Source of the DNA: Methylocucumis oryzae
Lineage (GTDB): Bacteria > Pseudomonadota > Gammaproteobacteria > Methylococcales > Methylomonadaceae
Length of the DNA: 64,000 nt
Assembly: GCF_000963695.1 (NCBI RefSeq)
Contig: NZ_LAJX01000015.1
Coordinates: 1-64,000, forward strand
Reading direction: 5' to 3'
The notes beneath the pieces were generated by a model. That model was not told the origin of the DNA and did no database searches. It saw only the letters and a program-made list of their open reading frames with translations. Shown in pieces: positions 52,806-63,567 of the stretch. The translations under genes and the position numbers were made by a program. Numbering within the stretch: the first letter of the stretch is position 1; each line of letters opens with the position of its first letter.

Positions 52806-54417
52806 TAGAAATACCCATTAACAGCAAGGTAAAAAAGTCCAGCGTAGAGTAAACCCAGAAATAATCCAGAACAGCGAACATAAAAATACTCACTTTGAGT
52901 TTTAAATTGCAAGAATTCAATGAACATGAGCATGACTACACCGACTAACGCCGCTAATGTTGGTTGTTTTGCATGCAATTGCATATTGGAAAAATCCGTA
53001 AACAATATTTTAGTAAAATCTAAAAATTTGCTCTAATGAGTTGGCGCGGAATAATAGCATCCATAACAAACAAAAATCAAAAAAAACAACATCCTCGGTA
53101 AACGAGCCCAGAGTTTACCAGCAAACTCTTTGGTTTTTCCGCCAGTGAATAGCCTATGGATAACCAATAAGCTCCCTTGATACCCACCCCATAAAATAAA
53201 ATTCCAAGCCGCGCCATGCCATAAGCCGCCTAGAACCATCGTCAACATTAAGTTGCGTAGTGTACTTATTTCTGTTCCTCTGTTGCCGCCTAGAGGTATA
53301 TATAGGTAGTCGCGTAACCAGCTAGATAAGCTAATATGCCAACGCCGCCAAAACTCGGAGGGATTTACCGAAAAATAAGGCTGATTAAAGTTACGCAATA
53401 ACTCAATACCAAACCATAATGATACGCCGCTAGCAATATCCGAATAACCTGAAAAATCGCCATAGATTTGCAGGGTAAACGCAATTGTACTGACAACAAT
53501 ATCAAGCCAACCAACGCTACCTGTTGAATTGTAAATGCTAGCAACGGTTCCCGCTAATCCGTCGGCTATGGTTATTTTTTTGACTAGCCCTAATAAAAAT
53601 AAAATTAAATAACCACCGTGAGCTATTTGGTCGAAATTGACCGTACGCTTAGCAAGAATTTTAGGGACTAAATGTGAGGCTCTTTCTATTGGACCCGCAA
53701 CTAATGGCGGAAAATAACAAACAAATAAAGCAAAATCTTGTAAATGCTGGACAGGCTTCATGCGCCGCCAATACACATCACAAACATAGCTTAACGTCTG
53801 AAATGTATAGAAAGAAATACCGATTGGCAAAATAATATCTAAATGCAAGAAACTAATATCTATATTGATATTTTTTGCCAAGTTTTCTGCGCTTGAAATA
53901 AAAAAATTATAATATTTAAATACTCCAAGCATCCCTAATTGACCGAACAGGCTACAACGCAGGAAAAATAACCTTTTTTTTCTGTTCTGGCAATTGCGCC
54001 AAAATTGGATACAAGCCGTGGGCAGTAATGAGTAAACAACATGTCAATAATAAGACGTTTACACCAAAATCAGAGGGAGTCAGCAGTGTAGCGAGATTAT
54101 TAGAACTGAGAAACGCTTGTGACCATGTAACGTCTTGCCAATTAGGTAGCAGAAATAATAAGCAAAATCCCAATAAATGACAGGTAGGCGCTAACCTTTG
54201 CGTAAGGCTCATACTGCCTTGACCTATCATTAAACCAGTACAATAATCGAGAACGGTAGAAAGTGAAACTAAATATAAAAAACGGATATCCCAAGCGCCA
54301 TAAAACACATAGCCAGCAATCAATAAAACCCAGTTTTGTTTTTTATACCCGCTTAAGTAGTATAAAATCAAAAACTATTGGTAAAAAAATAGCAAACGCT
54401 AGGGAGTTGAAAATCAT
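52805..54417 (-). CDS. MBOAT-family O-acyltransferase, AlgI-like (four frameshifts)
   Basis: The restored protein of about 536 residues has roughly ten membrane helices and the MBOAT core: ILPIGISFYTFQTLSYVCDVYW, GPIERASHL, FSGYSDIASG, NQPYFSVNPSEFWRRWHISLSSWLRDYLYIPLGG (seen as successive segments) and the catalytic histidine in LGGLWHGAAWNF. Breaks lie in the A run 54370-54374, the T run 53974-53981, near 53061 (one missing) and the A run 53022-53026. The true start is ATG at 54417 (MIFNSLAFAIFLP). It exports acetyl groups for polysaccharide modification and is coupled to the SGNH gene. AlgI itself is not proven. Confidence 0.87.
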
Positions 54418-54449
54418 ATAGATAACTTTTCACATGATTCTTGCTTAAC

Positions 54450-54487
54450 ACGACAATCTAGCGAGATAAATAAATTAGATTGTCGTA
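54450..54487. repeat. Inverted repeat downstream of dsbC
   Basis: ACGACAATCTA pairs with TAGATTGTCGT across an AT-rich loop of about 16 bp. It lies 25 bp downstream of the dsbC stop and upstream of the MBOAT gene. It may be a terminator, although no long T tract follows. Confidence 0.55.
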
Positions 54488-54511
54488 TAGATTTTGAGCA
54501 GCTAGTGTAGG

Positions 54512-55225
54512 CTACTTCTTTTCACTTTCCAGCGCCTCAACTAACTCACTCGCTGGCAAATAACCTGGATAAACATTACCTTGCTCGGTAACAATCATAG
54601 GTGTGCCTTTGACGCCAAAACTTTCAGCTAAGTCCATGTGTTCATCGACAGGGTTGTCACAGGTTTTAGCGTCTAATTTTTCATCTTTTTTGGCGGCTGT
54701 TAACGCAGCATTACGGTCTTTTGCACACCAAACCGATACGGCTTTGTTATAAGATTCTGAGCCTTTGCCGGCTCTTGGGAAGAATAAATAACGAATCGTA
54801 ATACCTTGAGCTAGATATTGATCGATTTCTGAATGCAGTTTACGGCAATAACCACAATCAATATCTGTAAATATAGATACTGTATATTTTTTTATTTTCG
54901 GCTTGAAAATAATCATCTTATCTTCGCCAAGCTTATCTAATGCAGCAAGCCTACCCGCCGCTAATTTCTGCTCAGTTAAATCAGTACGTGTACCAACGTC
55001 GATTAAGCGACCTTGTAGAATGTATTTACCATCTTCTGAAGCATACAATACACTAGAACCCACCGACAATTCATAAAGTCCAGCAATTGGCGATGGCTTA
55101 ATGGACTCAACTTTTAAGTCTGGCATAGCTTTGCTAAGTGCTTGTTTAACAGCACTTTCATCTGCGTTTACCACCGAGAGAGACAGACTCAAAATAGCTA
55201 GCGCGGTTTTTATCGTGTTTTTCAT
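54512..55225 (-). CDS. dsbC: Periplasmic disulfide isomerase DsbC
   Basis: DsbC corrects mispaired disulfides in the periplasm. A signal peptide (MKNTIKTALAILSLSLSVVNA) is followed by an N-terminal dimerisation domain and a thioredoxin domain with the active site DIDCGYCRKLH and the cis-proline GTPMIV. A second cysteine pair (WCAKD and KTCDNP) is typical of DsbC. The start at 55225 gives a proper signal peptide; an upstream in-frame start would mask it. Confidence 0.94.
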   Translation of the reverse strand: MKNTIKTALAILSLSLSVVNADESAVKQALSKAMPDLKVESIKPSPIAGLYELSVGSSVLYASEDGKYILQGRLIDVGTRTDLTEQKLAAGRLAALDKLGEDKMIIFKPKIKKYTVSIFTDIDCGYCRKLHSEIDQYLAQGITIRYLFFPRAGKGSESYNKAVSVWCAKDRNAALTAAKKDEKLDAKTCDNPVDEHMDLAESFGVKGTPMIVTEQGNVYPGYLPASELVEALESEKK

Positions 55226-55284
55226 AACAGTCTCAATAATAAGAACAAAAGGGGACTTCAAACCTAGCCTGTAATGCTCAGCGG

Positions 55285-56643
55285 TTAAAATAGCCGCTGT
55301 ATGTCTAGCACCATTGCTAACGCCATAAGGGTTAATAAGACGGCTAAGCCAGCATGTTGAAAGGCTAGCTGGACTTTTTCTGATACAGGTTTACCTTTAA
55401 TGCCTTCTATAGCGTAAAACATTAAATGACCTCCATCTAACATCGGAATAGGTAATAAGTTCAATACGCCCAAGCTAACACTGACTAAACCTAGAAACTT
55501 AATAAACGGCACAAATCCCAAACTAGCGGTTTGGCCTGCTAATTGCGCAATACTAATAGGGCCGCTAAGATTTTCTACCGAAGCTCGACCCACCAGCATT
55601 TTGCCTATCATTTTCACAGTGGTCACAGAATAATAATACGTGGTTTCAAAAGCAACAGGGATGGCTTCTAACATCGGTAATGAATATTCGGCGCGCACTG
55701 AATTAAGCAAATTTTCTGGAACTAGCACCATCGCGCCAATCTTACCTTCGGTTGTATCGCCGACTTGCGTCGGTTTTGGGATAACCGTCAAAGACATGAG
55801 CACACCATCACGTTCTATTTTGACATTAAGCGATTTGCCTGGTGCTTTTTTAACAGTTTCAACCCATTGCATCCAATCATTAATCGCTACGTCATCAACT
55901 GTTAATACCAAATCACCTTTTTTGAGTCCAGCAACCATCGCCGCACCCTCTGGTAATAACTCACCTATTATTGGTTTGAGCTTTGGCGCCCAGGGATTAA
56001 AGCCTAAACGTTTATAGAGGGCTTCTGGACTTTGACTATCTGCACCGGTCAAATTAACAACTCTAAGCTCTTCACGCTCATCTAACGTCTTGACCTTAAT
56101 TGTTAATTCAGTTTGACCGTCGAGCGCTGACGTAATCACCGCATTCATCGCTTCAGTCCAAGTCGGCGTCGTTTTACCGTTTACCGTTAAAATTTCATCG
56201 CCTTCTTTGAAATTGGCGCTAGCCGCAATCGTGTTAGGCTCTATAGTGCCTAAAATAGGTTTAAAGCCTGTTTCGCCCAGCACCAGCACTAACCAAAACA
56301 GCATAACGGCTAATGCTAAGTTAAATAAAGGTCCTGCAACAACAATAGCCGACCTAACCCATAACGCTTGGCGATTAAACGCATAAGGCAAATCATCGGC
56401 TGCGACATTACCTTCTCGTTCATCGACCATTTTTACATAACCACCTAACGGGAATACAGATAGCGCATATTCGGTTGTTTCAGGCGATTTTTGATATGAC
56501 CACACTATTTTGCCAAAGCCGATGGAGAATCTCAGAACTTTCACGCCAGTTTTGCGCGCAACCCAAAAATGTCCGAATTCATGTATCGCGATTAATAAAC
56601 CAACGGCAATTATAAAGTAAAATAAGGTGTGAAGAGTTTCCAT
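55285..56643 (-). CDS. rseP: Site-2 protease RseP
   Basis: RseP is the intramembrane zinc metalloprotease that completes cleavage of anti-sigma-E RseA. The HExxH motif is in the first helix (HEFGH at residues 21-25), two PDZ domains lie at about 120-295, and the second metal site is in LLPIPMLDGGHL near residue 395. The start METLHTLFYF at 56643 immediately follows the ispC stop, so the genes are translationally coupled. The expected bamA is not downstream; dsbC is. Confidence 0.95.
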   Translation of the reverse strand: METLHTLFYFIIAVGLLIAIHEFGHFWVARKTGVKVLRFSIGFGKIVWSYQKSPETTEYALSVFPLGGYVKMVDEREGNVAADDLPYAFNRQALWVRSAIVVAGPLFNLALAVMLFWLVLVLGETGFKPILGTIEPNTIAASANFKEGDEILTVNGKTTPTWTEAMNAVITSALDGQTELTIKVKTLDEREELRVVNLTGADSQSPEALYKRLGFNPWAPKLKPIIGELLPEGAAMVAGLKKGDLVLTVDDVAINDWMQWVETVKKAPGKSLNVKIERDGVLMSLTVIPKPTQVGDTTEGKIGAMVLVPENLLNSVRAEYSLPMLEAIPVAFETTYYYSVTTVKMIGKMLVGRASVENLSGPISIAQLAGQTASLGFVPFIKFLGLVSVSLGVLNLLPIPMLDGGHLMFYAIEGIKGKPVSEKVQLAFQHAGLAVLLTLMALAMVLDIQRLF

Positions 56644-56644
56644 A

Positions 56645-57826
56645 TTAATGTAAGCGAATGATGATTCGTTGGGCGACATCCCTGGCTTGCTGATCGGCCG
56701 TTAACACCATCTCTAATGTATTCGCCGATTGCGCGGTGAATGCTTGCATCGTGTGCTCAATGATATAAGCGATATCAGTAAAGCGAATATCATGTTGTAA
56801 AAATGCAGCAACGGCGATTTCATTAGCCGCATTTAATACGGCAGGCATGATGCCACCGGCATGTATCGCCTCATACGCTAGCCGTAGACAAGGGAAGCGC
56901 TCAAAATCCGGGCGTTCAAAATCCATGCGCGCAACTGCAAATAAATCTAAACCATCAGCGCCTGAAGCAAAGCGTTCCGGCATAGCCAATGCATGAGCAA
57001 TTGGAATGCGCATATCAGGCGTTCCCATTTGTGCTAATACGCTTCCATCCACATAATCGACCATGGAATGAATCACGCTTTGCGGATGAATAACGATTTG
57101 TATTTGTTCAGGCAACACATTGAATAATAAACAGGCCTCTATCATTTCTAAGCCTTTATTCATCATTGTTGCCGAGTCAACTGATATTTTTTTACCCATA
57201 TCCCAGTTAGGATGGGCAACAGCTTGCGCTGGCGTTACATGAGGCAAGTCGGCTAATGGCGTTGTGCGAAAAGGGCCGCCCGAGGCGGTTAATAAAATAC
57301 GGCGTACTTGTTGGCTGGTCGTACCAGCCTGATAACCTGCAGGCATACATTGGAAAATGGCATTATGCTCACTATCAATAGGCAATAGTAATGCTCCTGA
57401 TTCACTGACCGCACGCATGAAAATCGGACCCGACATGACTAAGGCTTCTTTATTAGCAAGCAATACTGTTTTGCCCGCTTGTGCCGCCGCTAATGTAGGC
57501 AGCAAACCTGCAGCACCCACAATGGCTGCCATAACCGAATCGACTTCAGCTAAAGTCGCTACCTCGGCTAAGGCTTTTGCACCTGTTAACACCGTAAGCT
57601 GAGTTAAGCCAGATGCTTGTGCTTTGGCTTTAAATGCCTCAGCGTTAACTTCGTCAACAACAACGGCGTAATCAGGTTGATGCTGCTGGCATTGCTGCAG
57701 TAATAAATCGATATTGTTATTAGCTGTTAATGCGACAACACGGTATTTATCTTTATGCCTGGCAACAACATCTAAGGTACTTACGCCAATAGATCCGGTC
57801 GCACCGAGAATGCAAATCCTTTTCAT
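56645..57826 (-). CDS. ispC: 1-deoxy-D-xylulose-5-phosphate reductoisomerase
   Basis: IspC (Dxr) commits deoxyxylulose phosphate to isoprenoid synthesis by the MEP route. The 393-residue protein has the NADPH-binding [16 protein letters not shown] at residues 5-20, LANKEALV near 124 and the metal/substrate site [13 protein letters not shown] near 221. [10 protein letters not shown] follows. Its start overlaps the cdsA stop by 4 bp, as in the common frr-uppS-cdsA-ispC-rseP arrangement. Confidence 0.97.
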   Translation of the reverse strand: MKRICILGATGSIGVSTLDVVARHKDKYRVVALTANNNIDLLLQQCQQHQPDYAVVVDEVNAEAFKAKAQASGLTQLTVLTGAKALAEVATLAEVDSVMAAIVGAAGLLPTLAAAQAGKTVLLANKEALVMSGPIFMRAVSESGALLLPIDSEHNAIFQCMPAGYQAGTTSQQVRRILLTASGGPFRTTPLADLPHVTPAQAVAHPNWDMGKKISVDSATMMNKGLEMIEACLLFNVLPEQIQIVIHPQSVIHSMVDYVDGSVLAQMGTPDMRIPIAHALAMPERFASGADGLDLFAVARMDFERPDFERFPCLRLAYEAIHAGGIMPAVLNAANEIAVAAFLQHDIRFTDIAYIIEHTMQAFTAQSANTLEMVLTADQQARDVAQRIIIRLH

Positions 57827-58695
57827 GAGATGATGCCAGTATGAATTAATAACACGCCTGCGTAGAAAAACGGCGATGCCGCAATAGAGCTGTCGATTCT
57901 GTCTAAGACACCCCCATGACCCGGTAAGATAGTGCCACTGTCTTTAACACCACGTTGGCGCTTAACAACACTAAAGAATAAGTCACCGTATATCGAAATT
58001 AACACGGTTAGTGCTGATAATAAAACAAAATCTGATGCAATCATAATAGGAAAGCGATAGATAAGGCTCAAAACTATAGCGCATATCACGCCTGATGCTA
58101 TCGCGCCATACATGCCTTCAACTGTTTTGCCTGGGCTAATTTCAGGCGATAATTTAGTTTTACCAAAACGTCTACCTACAAAGTATGCAGCGATATCGGC
58201 CATCCAAACTAAAATCAAGTAATAAATAGTCATTTCCGCGCCATATAACGCTCTTAACCGAATTAAAAACATCCAGGTTGCGACTAACACAAACCAACCG
58301 GTAACCAGCTTAAGGTTTATTTTTAACTTTACATTTAAGATGCCTTCAGGTGCTCTTCTGATGATAAACATCATCACAATCCAAAACAGCACAGGTGGGA
58401 CGACTAACCATTCGATAATCCCTGAGTAATTACGCACTTCTGCCCAATCAAAACTTACTGCGATAAACTCTAAAAAGTAGGTCCAAAGATGTATCCCTAC
58501 CATAGGTAATAGCGTTAATACAACAAATGCAGCGCGCCGAATAGGTGATTCTATGCCTGCTAAATAAGCCCATTCCCAGGCACCGGCTAAAGTCAATATA
58601 CCAATTACGATTGATAAATACTCATCCGATTTAAAAGCGGAAAAAAGAATAATGGCGGCTAAAATCGAGCCTGTAATAATTCGCTGTATCAACAT
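57823..58695 (-). CDS. cdsA: Phosphatidate cytidylyltransferase
   Basis: CdsA makes CDP-diacylglycerol, the precursor of all phospholipids. The 290-residue protein has about eight membrane helices and the C-terminal signature [20 protein letters not shown] followed by GVLDRIDS. It lies 17 bp after uppS and overlaps ispC by 4 bp. Confidence 0.96.
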   Translation of the reverse strand: MLIQRIITGSILAAIILFSAFKSDEYLSIVIGILTLAGAWEWAYLAGIESPIRRAAFVVLTLLPMVGIHLWTYFLEFIAVSFDWAEVRNYSGIIEWLVVPPVLFWIVMMFIIRRAPEGILNVKLKINLKLVTGWFVLVATWMFLIRLRALYGAEMTIYYLILVWMADIAAYFVGRRFGKTKLSPEISPGKTVEGMYGAIASGVICAIVLSLIYRFPIMIASDFVLLSALTVLISIYGDLFFSVVKRQRGVKDSGTILPGHGGVLDRIDSSIAASPFFYAGVLLIHTGIIS

Positions 58696-58712
58696 GGTTA
58701 AGTGGATTGTAG

Positions 58713-59474
58713 TTATAATTTAACGGAGTTATTTTTAATTTGCTCGCCCGTATGACCGAATCGACGCTGACGTCCTTTAAAGCTAGTAATCGCATCATCT
58801 AAGGCTTTTGCATCAAAATCCGGCCATAAGGTTGGCGTAAAATACAATTCGGTGTAAGCAAGCTGCCATAATAAAAAATTACTAATGCGTTGCTCGCCAC
58901 CTGTGCGAATAAACAAGTCAGGTTCTGGCAAATCGTGAGTTGATAAATGCGCTGCAATAAGGCGGTCATCAATAATAGGATTAACCAGCTCGCCTGATTG
59001 AATTTTAGTTAGGATTGTTTGCATGGCCTGGGCAATATCCCAATGACCACCATAATTAACAGCAATAACAATGGTTAATGCCGTATTGGACTGAGTTTGC
59101 CGCTCACCCTCTGTCATTTTATCTTGTAATGGCTGGGAAAAAGCGCTTCTATCACCGATAAAACGCAAGCGTATGTTGTTTTTGTCGAGAATATTGATTT
59201 CATTTTGTAACGTCGCCAGAAATAACCCCATTAATAAGGAGACTTCTTCTTTGGGCCTACGCCAATTTTCGCTACTAAACGCAAACAACGTTAATACTTG
59301 AACCTGCTGTTTAGCACAATGCTCGACAATTTTTCTAACCGCCTTAACGCCTGCTTGATGACCTAACGCACGCGGCAAAAAACGTTGTTCTGCCCAACGT
59401 CCATTGCCATCCATGATAATCGCAATATGTTTAGGAATTTGAGACTCACTACTGGTTAAAGTGTCGTTAGTCAT
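58713..59474 (-). CDS. uppS: Undecaprenyl diphosphate synthase
   Basis: UppS extends farnesyl diphosphate to the C55 lipid carrier for peptidoglycan and LPS. The 253-residue protein has the catalytic MDGNGRWAEQR near residue 21, FAFSSENWRRP near 68, AVNYGGHWD near 138 and DLFIRTGGEQRISNFLLWQ near 186. It precedes cdsA and follows frr. Confidence 0.96.
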   Translation of the reverse strand: MTNDTLTSSESQIPKHIAIIMDGNGRWAEQRFLPRALGHQAGVKAVRKIVEHCAKQQVQVLTLFAFSSENWRRPKEEVSLLMGLFLATLQNEINILDKNNIRLRFIGDRSAFSQPLQDKMTEGERQTQSNTALTIVIAVNYGGHWDIAQAMQTILTKIQSGELVNPIIDDRLIAAHLSTHDLPEPDLFIRTGGEQRISNFLLWQLAYTELYFTPTLWPDFDAKALDDAITSFKGRQRRFGHTGEQIKNNSVKL

Positions 59475-59495
59475 AACACGCGCCTTAATGATAGC

Positions 59496-60053
59496 TCATA
59501 AAGACAATAAATCGGCTTCTTTGGCTTCTAACAGTTTTTCAACATCTTTAATGTATTGGTCAGTAAGCTTTTGAATTTTTTCTTCAGCTGAGCGTGCTTC
59601 ATCCTCAGAAATAAGCTTTTCTTTTAAGCTCTCTTTAATTTCAGAATTAGCGTCTCGCCTTATATTCCGTATCGCGACACGTCCGTTTTCTGCCTCTTGT
59701 TTGACCAATTTAACCAAGCTGCGTCTGCGTTCTTCAGTTAACGCCGGTAAAGGAACGCGAATAACCGTGCCGTTATTAGACGGATTTAAACCTAAATCCG
59801 ATTTTAATATAGCTTTTTCTATCGCCTGAACCATAGTTTTTTCCCAAGGCGTGATAGATAAAGTTCGCGAATCTTCAACAGCAATATTCGCTACTTGCGA
59901 AAGCGCTGATTCAGTACCGTAATAAGACACGCTTACTTGATCTAATAAGCTAGGATGCGCTCTACCGGTTCTGATTTTAGAGAATTCGTGTTTCAATGCC
60001 TCGATGCTTTTAGCCATACGTGTCGCGGCATCTTGTTGAATATCATTTATCAT
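59496..60053 (-). CDS. frr: Ribosome recycling factor
   Basis: RRF splits post-termination ribosomes with EF-G. The 185-residue length and segments [39 protein letters not shown] and [11 protein letters not shown] match the family throughout. It lies 12 bp after pyrH in the conserved rpsB-tsf-pyrH-frr order. Confidence 0.97.
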   Translation of the reverse strand: MINDIQQDAATRMAKSIEALKHEFSKIRTGRAHPSLLDQVSVSYYGTESALSQVANIAVEDSRTLSITPWEKTMVQAIEKAILKSDLGLNPSNNGTVIRVPLPALTEERRRSLVKLVKQEAENGRVAIRNIRRDANSEIKESLKEKLISEDEARSAEEKIQKLTDQYIKDVEKLLEAKEADLLSL

Positions 60054-60065
60054 TGTGTTTGTACC

Positions 60066-60779
60066 TCACTGAATTAAGGAGCCTATGTCTTCGCCTTGCA
60101 TTAAACGCATCACAGCTCCTTGTTCAAAAATATTCATAACACGCATGGGCATGTTGTTTTCTTTGCATAAAACGAGCGCAGTGGTGTCCATGACGTTCAA
60201 ACGCTGATCCAATGCTTCATCATAACTTAAGCGCGGATAAAAAACGGCATCTTTAACTTTTGCAGGGTCAGCAGAATAAACGCCTTTTACCTTAGTCGCT
60301 TTAATCATTAACTCTGCATTGATTTCTATCGCCCTCAAGCTAGCGGCTGAATCCGTAGTGAAAAAAGGATTGCCTGTGCCAGCAGCAAAAATAACTACAC
60401 GACCTTTTTCCAAATGCCTAATCGCACGACGGCGAATATAGTCTTCACAGACTTGATTAATTTTTAGCGCAGACATGACGCGAACGGGCTGACCTAGATG
60501 CTCGATAGCGTCTTGTAACGCTAATGCGTTAATCACAGTCGCGAGCATTCCCATTTGATCGCCTGTCACCCTGTCTAAACCGGTGTCAGCTCGCTCAGCA
60601 CCGCGCAAAATATTTCCACCGCCTATCACTAAGCCGATTTGCACACCTAAATCTGATAACTCTTTGATTTCAGAAGCCAATCTATTAACGATAGTCGCAT
60701 CAATACTGCCGCCGGTTTCGCTCATTAATGCTTCACCGCTTAATTTCAATAAAATTCGTTGGCAAATCAGTTTTGTCAT
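60066..60779 (-). CDS. pyrH: Uridylate kinase
   Basis: PyrH phosphorylates UMP to UDP and is the hexameric bacterial type of amino-acid-kinase fold. The 237-residue protein has LLKLSGEAL near residue 10, [12 protein letters not shown] near 48, [12 protein letters not shown] near 133 and [13 protein letters not shown] near 190. It follows tsf by 56 bp. Confidence 0.97.
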   Translation of the reverse strand: MTKLICQRILLKLSGEALMSETGGSIDATIVNRLASEIKELSDLGVQIGLVIGGGNILRGAERADTGLDRVTGDQMGMLATVINALALQDAIEHLGQPVRVMSALKINQVCEDYIRRRAIRHLEKGRVVIFAAGTGNPFFTTDSAASLRAIEINAELMIKATKVKGVYSADPAKVKDAVFYPRLSYDEALDQRLNVMDTTALVLCKENNMPMRVMNIFEQGAVMRLMQGEDIGSLIQ

Positions 60780-60835
60780 AATCTCTAGTCGTGATGGCTT
60801 AGTGTAGATGAGTTAAGAAACGGAAAGCTAAGCAA

Positions 60836-61720
60836 TTATCTGCCGCGCACCTGTGCCATCACTTCTTCAGCAAAGTTTTCTTCTTTCTTTTCAATCCCCT
60901 CGCCGACTTCAAAACGAGTAAAACGGATAACCGTATTGCCTTTAGATGCCGCTAATTTACCAACAGTGATTTTGTCATCTTTAACAAACGGCTGACCTAA
61001 TAACGTCACCTCTGCCAAGAACTTAGTAATACGACCTTGTACCATTTTCTCGATAATTTCCATAGGCTTGCCGCTTTCAGATGCTTGCGCCATAAAGATT
61101 TCTCTTTCTTTATCTATCGTTTCTTGAGCCACTTGGTCTTCTGAAACACAAACAGGCTTGCTTGCCGCAATATGCATAGCGATGTCTTTGCCTAAATCGG
61201 CGTCAGCAACAGCAAGTTCAACAATGACACCAATTTTTTTACCGTGCAAATAACTCGCAGTACCGCCTTCCGTTTGGTATTTTTGGAAACGTCTAACAGT
61301 AATATTTTCACCTAGTTTTGCGATTAAACCGCGACGCATTTCATCGACAGTTACACCATCTTCTAATGGCATGGCTAAAAATTGCTCTTCCGTTGCAACA
61401 TCTGAATTCAATAATGCAGCAGTAATGCTATTAACAAAGCCAACAAAATCATCGGCTTTAGCAACAAAGTCTGTTTCGCAATTAACATCGACGATAGCCA
61501 CTGCTTTACCATCTGCACTGGTTTGTACGCCAATCAAACCTTCGGCAGCGATACGGCCAGATTTTTTATCGGCTTTTGCAAGTCCTGCTTTACGCATGTT
61601 TTCTACGGCTAACTCCATATCGCCATTGGCTTCAACCAAGGCTTTTTTGCACTCCATCATGCCAGAACCAGTTCGTTCGCGTAACGTCTTCACCATGTCT
61701 GCTGTGATAGTATTGCTCAT
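60836..61720 (-). CDS. tsf: Elongation factor Ts
   Basis: EF-Ts is the nucleotide-exchange factor of EF-Tu. The N-terminal MVKTLRERTGSGMMECKKAL, the TDFVAK contact motif (VNCETDFVAKADDF near residue 75) and the C-terminal FTRFEVGEGIEKK identify it. The start MSNTITADM at 61720 is chosen because GAGGAAATAAGAGA precedes it; an upstream in-frame start would absorb the ribosome site. About 294 residues, the usual length. Confidence 0.97.
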   Translation of the reverse strand: MSNTITADMVKTLRERTGSGMMECKKALVEANGDMELAVENMRKAGLAKADKKSGRIAAEGLIGVQTSADGKAVAIVDVNCETDFVAKADDFVGFVNSITAALLNSDVATEEQFLAMPLEDGVTVDEMRRGLIAKLGENITVRRFQKYQTEGGTASYLHGKKIGVIVELAVADADLGKDIAMHIAASKPVCVSEDQVAQETIDKEREIFMAQASESGKPMEIIEKMVQGRITKFLAEVTLLGQPFVKDDKITVGKLAASKGNTVIRFTRFEVGEGIEKKEENFAEEVMAQVRGR

Positions 61721-61754
61721 TCTCTTATTTCCTCGTCGTATTGATGTCACTATA

Positions 61755-61780
61755 AAAACGCCCCCGTGAGGAGGCGTTAT
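61755..61780 (-). terminator. Attenuator between rpsB and tsf
   Basis: Read on the minus strand, AACGCCTCC and GGGGGCGTT form a stem around TCAC, followed by TTTATA. It lies 41 bp downstream of the rpsB stop. A partial terminator at this point is also known in E. coli rpsB-tsf and would set the S2/EF-Ts ratio. Confidence 0.75.
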
Positions 61781-61821
61781 GAGTTTTCTAGTCTGTAGAT
61801 TACGTCTAAAGACGCGTTATA

Positions 61822-62576
61822 TTATGCTTGTTCGTCAGGATTAACGGCTTCTTCAACAAAATCGTCAACTTTAGCCGATAAACCCAGCGTAGCCGTTTTA
61901 GCATCTAATATCGCTGAGCTAGCGCTTTCGCAGTAGAGTTTAATAGCACGAATAGAATCATCGTTGCCAGGAATAATATAGTCGATTTTTTCCGGTGAGT
62001 TGTTTGAATCTACTATGCCTACGACAGGAATGCCTAATTTCTTAGCTTCGCTAATCGCATTTTTCTCATAACCCACATCTAAAATGAAAATGACGTCTGG
62101 TACGGTTTTCATGTCCTTGATACCGCCTAAGCTACGCTCTAACTTTTCTAACTCGCGCTCCATGCCTAACGCTTCTTTTTTACCAAAGCGTTGATATAAC
62201 GTACCATCTGCTTTCATTGCTTCTAATTCTTTCAAACGATTAATCGATTTTCTAATCGTTTTGAAGTTCGTCATCATGCCGCCTAACCATCTGTGATTAA
62301 CATACGGCATACCGCAACGCGCGGCTTCTTCGGCAACTACTTTACGAGCGGCTTTTTTTTGTGCCCACAAATAAGATTGTGCCTTTATTTGCGGCCATTT
62401 GTCCCAAATAGTTCATCGCGTCATTAAACATCGGCAAGGTTCTTTTCCAAGTCGATGATATGAATTTTATTACGCGCCCCAAACAAGTAGTTTGCCATTT
62501 TGGGATTCCAATACCGGGTTTGGTGTCCGAAGTGGACGCCAGCTTCCAGCATTTGCCGCATTGATACTGCTGTCAT
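61822..62576 (-). CDS. rpsB: 30S ribosomal protein S2 (two frameshifts)
   Basis: S2 is an essential small-subunit protein. The restored 250-residue product begins [19 protein letters not shown] and continues through [23 protein letters not shown] (in adjoining segments), [16 protein letters not shown] and IPGNDDS. Two extra bases, one near 62435 and one in the T run 62353-62360, break the frame. Correcting both gives [14 protein letters not shown] and [12 protein letters not shown]. An essential gene cannot really be broken like this, so these are sequence errors. A strong AAGGAG site supports the start. An intrinsic attenuator follows the stop. Confidence 0.95.
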
Positions 62577-62700
62577 TGATTGCTCCTTAGTAACTTTGGG
62601 TTGGGCCTCCGCTAACCCCGTTTAGCAACCGGACGCTCATGGCGCCGACACCCTACCAAACGTGACGATTAAGCGTGAGTATTAATACAAAAATGAACTT
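62577..62700 (-). promoter_or_regulatory. Possible structured rpsB leader
   Basis: The untranslated region before rpsB contains, on the minus strand, GTCGGCGCCATGAGCG, TCCGGTTGCTAAACG and GGGGTTAGCGGAGGCC, which can pair with one another in part. rpsB leaders in Gammaproteobacteria are reported to be structured and to mediate S2 autoregulation. I see the structure-prone sequence here but cannot align it to that motif. Confidence 0.3.
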
Positions 62701-62802
62701 AGCTTTATATCATATAAGCTTTTTTTTTACAATAAACCGAACTCTGTTAAACTCATGTGAATGATTATCAACACGATACGATTTAAGCACACACCTAAAC
62801 AC

Positions 62803-63567
62803 ATGAGCATAACGATTAAAAACGACAGCGAAATTGAAAAAATGCGCATTGCAGGCCGATTGGCTGCTGAAGTCCTTGAAATGATAACACCTTATGTTGT
62901 CCCAGGCGTAACAACTAACGAATTAGATACGCTTTGTCATAACTATATTGTCAACGTGCAACAAGCGATACCCGCCCCGTTAAATTATCACGGCTTTCCG
63001 AAATCAATTTGTACGTCAATTAACCAGCAAGTGTGTCATGGTATTCCTAGCGACAAAAAGCTTAAGTCTGGAGACATTGTTAATGTCGATATTACCGTGA
63101 TAAAAGATGACTATCACGGCGATACCAGCATGATGTTTTGTGTAGGCGACGTATCGCAACACGCTAAACGCTTAGTCAATATTACCCAAGAAGCCATGTA
63201 TTTAGGCATTCAACAAGTAAAACCTGGGGCAACTTTGGGCGATATTGGCCATGCCATACAAAAACATGCCGAATCTAACCGCTATTCAGTCGTTAGAGAG
63301 TTCTGCGGTCATGGTATAGGCAAGAAATTTCATGAAGAACCCCAAGTCTTGCATTACGGCAAACCAGGTAGCGGCGTTATTTTAGAAGCCGGCATGACGA
63401 TTACCATAGAACCTATGATTAATCTAGGTAAGCGCCATGTAAAAGTACTACCTGATGGCTGGACGACCGTAACTAAAGACCGCAGCTTATCAGCACAATG
63501 GGAACACACGGTGTTAGTCACACCAACTGGTTATGAAATTTTGACCCTACGACAACAAGAGCACTAA
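62803..63567 (+). CDS. map: Methionine aminopeptidase, type I
   Basis: Map removes the initiator methionine. The protein of about 254 residues keeps the metal ligands of the pita-bread fold: Asp in NVDITV and GDTSMMF, His in GHGIGKKFHEEP, Glu in TIEPMI and Glu in QWEHTVLVT, plus the substrate His in NYHGFP. The start MSITIKNDSEIEKMR at 62803 is preferred to an in-frame extension to 62761. It is divergent from rpsB, the usual arrangement, and overlaps glnD (TAATG). Confidence 0.95.
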   Translation: MSITIKNDSEIEKMRIAGRLAAEVLEMITPYVVPGVTTNELDTLCHNYIVNVQQAIPAPLNYHGFPKSICTSINQQVCHGIPSDKKLKSGDIVNVDITVIKDDYHGDTSMMFCVGDVSQHAKRLVNITQEAMYLGIQQVKPGATLGDIGHAIQKHAESNRYSVVREFCGHGIGKKFHEEPQVLHYGKPGSGVILEAGMTITIEPMINLGKRHVKVLPDGWTTVTKDRSLSAQWEHTVLVTPTGYEILTLRQQEH

